DNA of 64,000 nucleotides from an uncultured SAR86 cluster bacterium (GTDB lineage Bacteria; Pseudomonadota; Gammaproteobacteria; Magnimaribacterales; AG-339-G14): positions 1-64,000 of the forward strand of contig CACMTR010000002.1 of NCBI GenBank assembly GCA_902616715.1. The letters run 5' to 3'. Position numbers and translations under genes: made by a program. Positions 58,847-64,000 of the stretch are shown here, piece by piece; position 1 is the stretch's first letter; the number at the start of each line of letters is the position of its first letter. A model generated the notes under the pieces. It saw nothing but the letters and a program-made list of their open reading frames with translations, was not told the origin of the DNA and made no database searches.

Positions 58847-59676
58847 AACTTGGAGTAATTGGCTCGCCCATAGAACATAGCAGATCACCAGAAATTCATT
58901 ATGAATTTGCTGCACAGTTTGATTTGAACATTTCTTTTGAGAAATATCTGGTTGAAAAAAACGAATGCATTGATTGGGTTAAAGAGTTTTTTGTAAACAA
59001 GGGATCTGGGTTGAGCGTTACCCTTCCTCTAAAAGAAGTAGTTCTAGAAGCAGCAGACGAAATTTCGGAAAGAGCGCTTCAAGCTGGAGCCGCAAATATG
59101 TTGCACCTGAGGGGAAATAAGATTTTTGCAGACTGCACAGATGGAATTGGTCTAGTTAAAGATTTTAAAAATAACGAAATTGAGATCACAAATAAAACCA
59201 TCTTAGTTATTGGCGCGGGAGGAGCAAGCAGGGGAATACTTCCTTCGCTATTAAATGAGGATCCTAAACAAGTAATAGTCGCAAACAGAACTCCCGAAAA
59301 ATCATTTAAATTAGTGTCTGAAATCCAAGAAACAAGCGGGTTACAGATGAAAAGTTCTATTCTTATACCCTCAGGTTTAAGTTTAAAAGGTATAGATTTT
59401 AATACTTTTGACATTGTTATAAATGCAACTTCTATCTCCACGTCAAAAGAGCAAACACTTGATATAGACAAAGCAATTTTTAATAAAGCTTCTGTAGCCC
59501 TTGATTTATACTACTCTCAGAGCGATACACTGTTCATGAAAATGGCTAAAGATAACAATGTTTTAACTGTGCTGGATGGGTGGGGTATGCTAGTTCACCA
59601 AGCTGCTGCTTCGTTTAGTCAATGGAGTGGATTCAATCCCAAGACAAAAGAGGCGCTTAAGTCACGTAGAGACTAG
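58843..59676 (+). CDS. aroE: Shikimate dehydrogenase
   Basis: A 277-residue AroE. SRSPEIH binds shikimate, the catalytic Lys is in LSVTLPLK near 65, AGAANML keeps the Asn, and the catalytic Asp is in DCTDGIG, where DNTDG is usual. The NADP motif is GAGGASRG and LVHQAAASFSQW ends the site. Some normally conserved neighbours differ (DCTDG, SVT for NVT), but catalytic residues remain. Confidence 0.93.
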   Translation: MKLGVIGSPIEHSRSPEIHYEFAAQFDLNISFEKYLVEKNECIDWVKEFFVNKGSGLSVTLPLKEVVLEAADEISERALQAGAANMLHLRGNKIFADCTDGIGLVKDFKNNEIEITNKTILVIGAGGASRGILPSLLNEDPKQVIVANRTPEKSFKLVSEIQETSGLQMKSSILIPSGLSLKGIDFNTFDIVINATSISTSKEQTLDIDKAIFNKASVALDLYYSQSDTLFMKMAKDNNVLTVLDGWGMLVHQAAASFSQWSGFNPKTKEALKSRRD

Positions 59677-59729
59677 CCTTCGAATGCGCTAAAATACTGG
59701 CAAAATTTCAATCTAACACGTTTCGAGTG

Positions 59730-60860
59730 ATGACAATTTTTAGAATAATTCTACTTGCTTTGCCACTTATATCTCTACAGGCGTTTGCTGGTTGGGATGA
59801 TGTGAATATGTCACCAGGAGCTACAGCTCTTGGTCAAGAAATTTTTGGTTTACATATGACCATATTCTGGATCTGTTTCGCAATAGGGGTTGCGGTTCTT
59901 GGAGCAATGGCCTTCATTCTTTTTAAATATAGAAAAAAAGAGGGAGTTGAGGCAGCAAAATTTGACGACAGCACTTTCTTAGAATTTACTTGGACAATCC
60001 TTTTCGCTCTTATTCTTATTGGAATGTCTATTCCAGCGACCATAACAATGATTAGAGCTTACGACGACACTGAAGGAGATATTAATATTTTGATTACTGG
60101 CCATCAGTGGAAATGGCAGTATGAGTATATTGAAGATGAAGTGAGTTTTTTTAGCAATCTTTCTACCTCTCTTGATGAAAGAAATAACTTAGCCCCAAAA
60201 GGTGAAAATTATTTACTAGAGGTCGATGAACACTTAGTTATTCCAACCGGAGCTCGAATTAGATTTTTAATAACTGCAAACGATGTCATTCACTCTTGGT
60301 GGGTACCAGACTTCGCAATTAAACAAGACGCAATTCCTGGATTCGTTAACACAGGTTGGACACAGGTAAACGAGCCCGGAATATTTAGAGGACAATGTAC
60401 AGAGTTGTGCGGACAATATCATGGATATATGCCGATAGTAGTCGAAGCGGTTTCTCCAGATGAGTACAAAGAATTTATAATCCAAAAGAAAGAAGCAAAA
60501 CTTCAACAAGCTGCTTTAACCGAGAAACTTTGGACGACTGAAGAATTAATGGCTATGGGCGAAGGGGTTTATCAAAAAAATTGTGTGGCGTGTCACCAAG
60601 TCAATGGTGAAGGATTAGCACCAGTTTTTCCCGCTTTAGCTGGAAGCGACATTGTCATGAATGATAAGGCCAGACAAATTGAGATTTTAATGGAAGGTGT
60701 TCAAGGTGCAGCAATGCAGTCTTATGCAGAACAGTTAACAGAAGTTGAAATAGCTGCGGTGATAACTTATACCAGAAAATCTTGGGGCAATGATGCTTCA
60801 GGAACAGGTGAAATAGTTGCTCCGAAAGAAATTTTAGATTACAAAACAAATAAATTATAG
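59730..60860 (+). CDS. coxB: Cytochrome c oxidase subunit II with fused cytochrome c domain
   Basis: A 376-residue subunit II of the caa3 type. A signal peptide and two membrane helices (about 30-55 and 80-102) precede the CuA domain, with HSWWVPDF, the CuA ligands in CTELCGQYHGYM near 220-231, then a C-terminal cytochrome c domain with the haem motif CVACH near 285 and an axial Met in MQSYAEQL. It accepts electrons from cytochrome c. A GTG directly precedes the ATG. First gene of the coxB-coxA-ctaG-coxC operon. Confidence 0.95.
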   Translation: MTIFRIILLALPLISLQAFAGWDDVNMSPGATALGQEIFGLHMTIFWICFAIGVAVLGAMAFILFKYRKKEGVEAAKFDDSTFLEFTWTILFALILIGMSIPATITMIRAYDDTEGDINILITGHQWKWQYEYIEDEVSFFSNLSTSLDERNNLAPKGENYLLEVDEHLVIPTGARIRFLITANDVIHSWWVPDFAIKQDAIPGFVNTGWTQVNEPGIFRGQCTELCGQYHGYMPIVVEAVSPDEYKEFIIQKKEAKLQQAALTEKLWTTEELMAMGEGVYQKNCVACHQVNGEGLAPVFPALAGSDIVMNDKARQIEILMEGVQGAAMQSYAEQLTEVEIAAVITYTRKSWGNDASGTGEIVAPKEILDYKTNKL

Positions 60861-60869
60861 AGGAAAAAA

Positions 60870-62477
60870 ATGAGTGCAGTCATAGAGTCACATCACGACG
60901 ATCATCACCACGGACCAGCGAAAGGGTTCTCTCGATGGTTGTACACAACTAACCATAAAGACATTGGTTCACTATATCTTTGGTTCAGCTTCATCATGCT
61001 TTTTGTGGGAGGAGCTATGGCCATGGTGATAAGAGCCGAGCTTTTTGAGCCAGGAAGTCAAATTGTATCTCCAGAATTTTATAATCAGATGGTAACGAAT
61101 CACGGTTTGATAATGGTTTTCGGGGTAATTATGCCGGCGTTTGTTGGTTTAGCTAATTGGATGATTCCCATGCAAATAGGTGCTCCAGATATGGCTTTGC
61201 CTAGGTTAAACAACTTAAGTTTTTGGATTTTACCAGCAGCATTTGGAGTTTTGCTCTCGACCTTTCTAATGGAAGGTGGGGCACCAAACTTTGGCTGGAC
61301 TTTCTATGCGCCTTTGTCTACTGAGTATGCACCCCCAACTGTCACCTTCTTTATATTTGCTGTCCACATTATGGGAGCCTCCTCGATCATGGGATCAATT
61401 AACATTATTACCACAATTCTTAACATGAGAGCTCCAGGTATGACGCTTATGAAAATGCCTTTATTTGTCTGGTCATGGCTTATTACAGCTTATCTGCTTA
61501 TTGCGGTGATGCCAGTTTTGGCTGGAGCAGTAACCATGATGTTGATGGACATTCATTTTGGGACCAGTTTTTTTAGTGCAGCAGGAGGAGGGGATCCTGT
61601 TTTATTTCAGCACGTGTTTTGGTTTTTTGGACATCCGGAAGTTTACATCATGATCTTGCCCGCTTTTGGAATCGTGTCTCATATCATTGAGACTTTTTCG
61701 AGAAAGCCAATTTTCGGCTATTCGTCGATGGTTTATGCGATCGCCTCAATTGCTCTTTTATCTTTTGTTGTTTGGGCGCACCACATGTTCACAGTAGGTA
61801 TGCCTATTGCGGGTGAATTATTTTTCATGTATTCGACCATGTTAATTGCTATTCCTACAGGAGTTAAAGTATTCAATTGGTTATCAACTATGTTTAAGGG
61901 CTCCTTAACATTTGAAACACCTATGTTGTTTGCGATTGCCTTTGTGGCACTGTTTACCATCGGAGGTCTCTCAGGATTGATGTTGGCGATAGCACCTGCA
62001 GATTTTCAATATCATGATACTTATTTTGTGGTTGCACACTTCCATTATGTTCTTGTTCCAGGAGCGCTTTTCTCTATTGTGGCTGCAGTTTATTATTGGC
62101 TGCCAAAGTGGACGGGTTACATGTACGATGAAGTTTTAGGGAAGACTCATTTTTGGTTGTCTTTTATATCCGTGAACTTAACTTTCTTCCCAATGCATTT
62201 TGTTGGACTGGCAGGAATGCCCAGAAGAATACCTGATTATGCAATGCAATTTGCTGATTACAATATGATCGTCAGTGTTGGTGCATTTTTATTTGGACTT
62301 TCACAGCTCCTATTCTTATTCAATGTTCTGAAGTGCGTTTACTATGGTAAAAGCGCTACAGCAGAAGTTTGGGAAGGAGCAAAGGGCAAAGGTTTAGAGT
62401 GGACTGTTGATTCACCTGCGCCTTATCATACCTTTGAAACCTCACCAGACTTAACTAATCCTCAAACGAATAATTAA
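60870..62477 (+). CDS. coxA: Cytochrome c oxidase subunit I
   Basis: A 535-residue haem-copper oxidase catalytic subunit with 12 helices. The ligand regions are TNHGLIMVFG (low-spin haem His), FFGHPEVYIMILPAFG (CuB His-Tyr pair, also the K-channel region), WAHHMFTVG (CuB His pair) and VVAHFHYVLVPG (haem a3 and a His). It reduces O2 and pumps protons. It follows coxB by nine bases with AGAGGAAA as ribosome site. Confidence 0.97.
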   Translation: MSAVIESHHDDHHHGPAKGFSRWLYTTNHKDIGSLYLWFSFIMLFVGGAMAMVIRAELFEPGSQIVSPEFYNQMVTNHGLIMVFGVIMPAFVGLANWMIPMQIGAPDMALPRLNNLSFWILPAAFGVLLSTFLMEGGAPNFGWTFYAPLSTEYAPPTVTFFIFAVHIMGASSIMGSINIITTILNMRAPGMTLMKMPLFVWSWLITAYLLIAVMPVLAGAVTMMLMDIHFGTSFFSAAGGGDPVLFQHVFWFFGHPEVYIMILPAFGIVSHIIETFSRKPIFGYSSMVYAIASIALLSFVVWAHHMFTVGMPIAGELFFMYSTMLIAIPTGVKVFNWLSTMFKGSLTFETPMLFAIAFVALFTIGGLSGLMLAIAPADFQYHDTYFVVAHFHYVLVPGALFSIVAAVYYWLPKWTGYMYDEVLGKTHFWLSFISVNLTFFPMHFVGLAGMPRRIPDYAMQFADYNMIVSVGAFLFGLSQLLFLFNVLKCVYYGKSATAEVWEGAKGKGLEWTVDSPAPYHTFETSPDLTNPQTNN

Positions 62478-62480
62478 CCT

Positions 62481-63005
62481 ATGGGCCAAACAAAAAATGT
62501 ATTTCGGTTGTTACTTCTTACATTTGGGATGTTTGGCTTTGGTTTCGGTTTAGTTCCTTTATACGATATTTTCTGTGACATCACCGGTTTGAATGGAAAA
62601 GTGACTGGGCCAACTTTTTCTTCTTATGACGAAGAACTAGAGACTAGAACTATGAAGGTTACTTTTGTGACCCTTAATAATAAAAACATGCCTTGGGGTT
62701 TCAAGTCAGACGCACCGCAAATGAAGATAGAAACCGGTAAGGATTACTTAATGAATTTTACTTTTACAAATACTACGACTGAGCCAATGGTTGCCCAAGC
62801 GATCCCTAGTGTTTCTCCTGGTCGTGGGGCAAAATATTTTCACAAAACAGAATGTTTTTGTTTTGAACAACAATATCTTGCTGCAGGCGAATCCATTACG
62901 ATTCCAGTAAAATTTATAATTGACCCAGAGATTCCAAATGATATCTCATCTTTAGCTTTGGGGTATACTTTGTTCGACGTGACTGAACAGTTTGCATATA
63001 AATAA
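62481..63005 (+). CDS. ctaG: Cytochrome c oxidase assembly protein CtaG/Cox11
   Basis: A 174-residue Cox11-type copper chaperone: one N-terminal membrane helix, then a periplasmic domain with the copper-binding CFCF motif in KTECFCFEQQ near 131. It delivers copper to CuB. Its stop overlaps the coxC start (TAATG). Confidence 0.94.
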   Translation: MGQTKNVFRLLLLTFGMFGFGFGLVPLYDIFCDITGLNGKVTGPTFSSYDEELETRTMKVTFVTLNNKNMPWGFKSDAPQMKIETGKDYLMNFTFTNTTTEPMVAQAIPSVSPGRGAKYFHKTECFCFEQQYLAAGESITIPVKFIIDPEIPNDISSLALGYTLFDVTEQFAYK

Positions 63006-63907
63006 TGAGCTCAGAATCTTCTTATTACGTTCCAGCCAGTAGCAAATTGCCAATTTTCATGGCTCTCTCTCTACTGCTATTTGTTTATGGTGCGGGTTAC
63101 ACCATAAATGATCTTGGAAAAGAGGACTCTTTCTCACATTGGATCCTAATTTCAAGCTTTCTTTTGATGTGGGGCACAATGTTTTTTTGGTTTTCTGAGG
63201 TTATTAAAGAAAACGATAAGGGGATGTACAGTGATCAACTGAACACGTCCTTTGTGCATGGGATGTCTTGGTTTATTTTTTCAGAAGTCATGTTTTTCTT
63301 TGCCTTCTTCTTGGCTCTGGGCTATGTAAGAATTTTTGCTGTTCCTTGGTTAGGTGGGGAAGGCGAAAAAGGCATAGCTAATATTTTATGGCCTGGATTT
63401 GAGGCTAGCTGGCCTTTGATGGAGACGCCAGACAATGAAAGATTTCCTGGTGCTCACCACAATATGTCAATTCCAGCCTTGAGCAAGATTCACACTTGGT
63501 TACCTTTTTGGAATACTCTATGTTTGGTAACCTCAAGTGGAACTATTGCTCTAGCGGAAGCTGCATTGAAAAAAGGAAACCGAAAAGGTTTTAAACTTTG
63601 GATGGTAGCAACTCTGACGCTTGGTTACATTTTTGTTGTTTTACAAAGTGTTGAGTACTACGAGGCTTATGCTCATATGGGTCTAACTTTGGGAGCTGGT
63701 ATTTATGGTACTACTTTCTTTTTAATGACCGGTTTTCATGGATTTCACGTTTGCCTTGGAGCCATTATTTTGACGATAATGACAATCAGAGGCTTCAGGG
63801 GAGCTTTTAGTGAGCACGAACATTTTGGATTAGCCGCCGGATCTTGGTATTGGCATTTTGTTGATGTCGTTTGGATTCTTTTGGTACTTGTTGTGTATGT
63901 TTTTTAA
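63005..63907 (+). CDS. coxC: Cytochrome c oxidase subunit III
   Basis: A 300-residue subunit III with seven helices; HGMSWFIFSEVMFFFAFF, GLTLGAGIYGTTFFLMTGFHGFHV and the C-terminal AAGSWYWHFVDVVWILLVLVVYVF are family signatures. An insert around 120-160 is typical of proteobacterial forms. Its stop overlaps the convergent minus-strand stop. Confidence 0.96.
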   Translation: MSSESSYYVPASSKLPIFMALSLLLFVYGAGYTINDLGKEDSFSHWILISSFLLMWGTMFFWFSEVIKENDKGMYSDQLNTSFVHGMSWFIFSEVMFFFAFFLALGYVRIFAVPWLGGEGEKGIANILWPGFEASWPLMETPDNERFPGAHHNMSIPALSKIHTWLPFWNTLCLVTSSGTIALAEAALKKGNRKGFKLWMVATLTLGYIFVVLQSVEYYEAYAHMGLTLGAGIYGTTFFLMTGFHGFHVCLGAIILTIMTIRGFRGAFSEHEHFGLAAGSWYWHFVDVVWILLVLVVYVF

Positions 63908-64000
63908 CCCCAAGGGGCTCCAACTTCCAAATTTCCAGTCGTAATACCAATTGCAAGCGTAGCCAATATTAAAAGAGCTAAAGTAACTCTAACTCTCAAA
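63904..64000 (-). CDS. C-terminus of a small membrane protein, perhaps DUF2909-like (partial)
   Basis: The last 31 residues of a minus-strand frame are visible: LRVRVTLALLILATLAIG, a hydrophobic segment, then a short tail ending GAPWG. Small two-helix DUF2909 proteins end in this way and usually lie just after coxC on the opposite strand in gammaproteobacteria. The start lies beyond the right edge. Its stop codon overlaps that of coxC. Confidence 0.5.
   Translation of the reverse strand, partial: LRVRVTLALLILATLAIGITTGNLEVGAPWG

Noticed and set aside
61611-61616. CACGTG core inside coxA (and another at 42385-42390 in mnmE) as further parS sites
   Set aside because: Only the six-base core matches; the flanking TGTTT/AAACA arms are absent.

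Overview
The window looks like a piece of an AT-rich, streamlined gammaproteobacterial chromosome around its replication origin. The gene order rpmH-rnpA-yidD-yidC-mnmE-mnmG-rsmG-parA-parB-atpBEFHAGDC-glmU-glmS on one side, and dnaA-dnaN-recF-gyrB on the other, is typical of Gammaproteobacteria. The low GC, very short intergenic gaps, overlapping stop codons, and many small lipid/CoA and detoxification enzymes suggest an uncultured marine, SAR86-like lineage. That placement is inference; no 16S gene is present.

Region 1 (1-25 kb) is accessory metabolism in short operons of changing strand: membrane lipid enzymes (MAPEG proteins, PlsC-type acyltransferase, CREST/ceramidase-like protein, fatty acid hydroxylase), esterases and alpha/beta hydrolases, two crotonases, SDR and saccharopine-type oxidoreductases, VOC proteins, a photolyase/cryptochrome-family protein, a GH84 hexosaminidase, an acetate-type sodium symporter with its small subunit, a fumarylacetoacetate hydrolase-family enzyme and an Fe(II)/2-oxoglutarate dioxygenase.

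Region 2 (25.8-27.9 kb) is the most unusual stretch. Downstream of glmS lies a one-gene nuclease unit (NucS/Mrr-like) tightly bounded by a 14-bp perfect inverted repeat. A lone methyltransferase gene is flanked by 97-bp direct repeats, which are the intact and the decayed 3' end of that nuclease gene. The far side carries an 18-bp sequence matching the last codons of glmS with only synonymous changes. Together these look like a small island at the 3' end of glmS.

Region 3 (27.8-45.5 kb, all minus strand) holds glmS, glmU, the F1Fo ATP synthase operon with its own promoter, parAB, rsmG, mnmG, mnmE, yidC, yidD, rnpA and rpmH. Region 4 (45.5-51.5 kb, plus strand) is dnaA, dnaN, recF and gyrB. 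DnaA boxes sit in the dnaA promoter, another sits at the mnmG start, and a perfect 16-bp parS site lies inside recF. Region 5 (51.5-57.7 kb, minus) has gmhB, a single-chain glycyl-tRNA synthetase, trkH, trkA, fmt and def. Region 6 (57.8-64 kb, plus) has purE, tsaC, aroE and a caa3-type cytochrome oxidase operon (coxB with fused cytochrome c, coxA, ctaG, coxC), ending at a partial minus-strand gene.

No intergenic gap exceeds 300 bases. I saw no tRNA, rRNA, CRISPR array, transposase or integrase. Many starts are TTG or GTG; where an ATG with better context lies inside a longer reading frame I used the ATG and say so.
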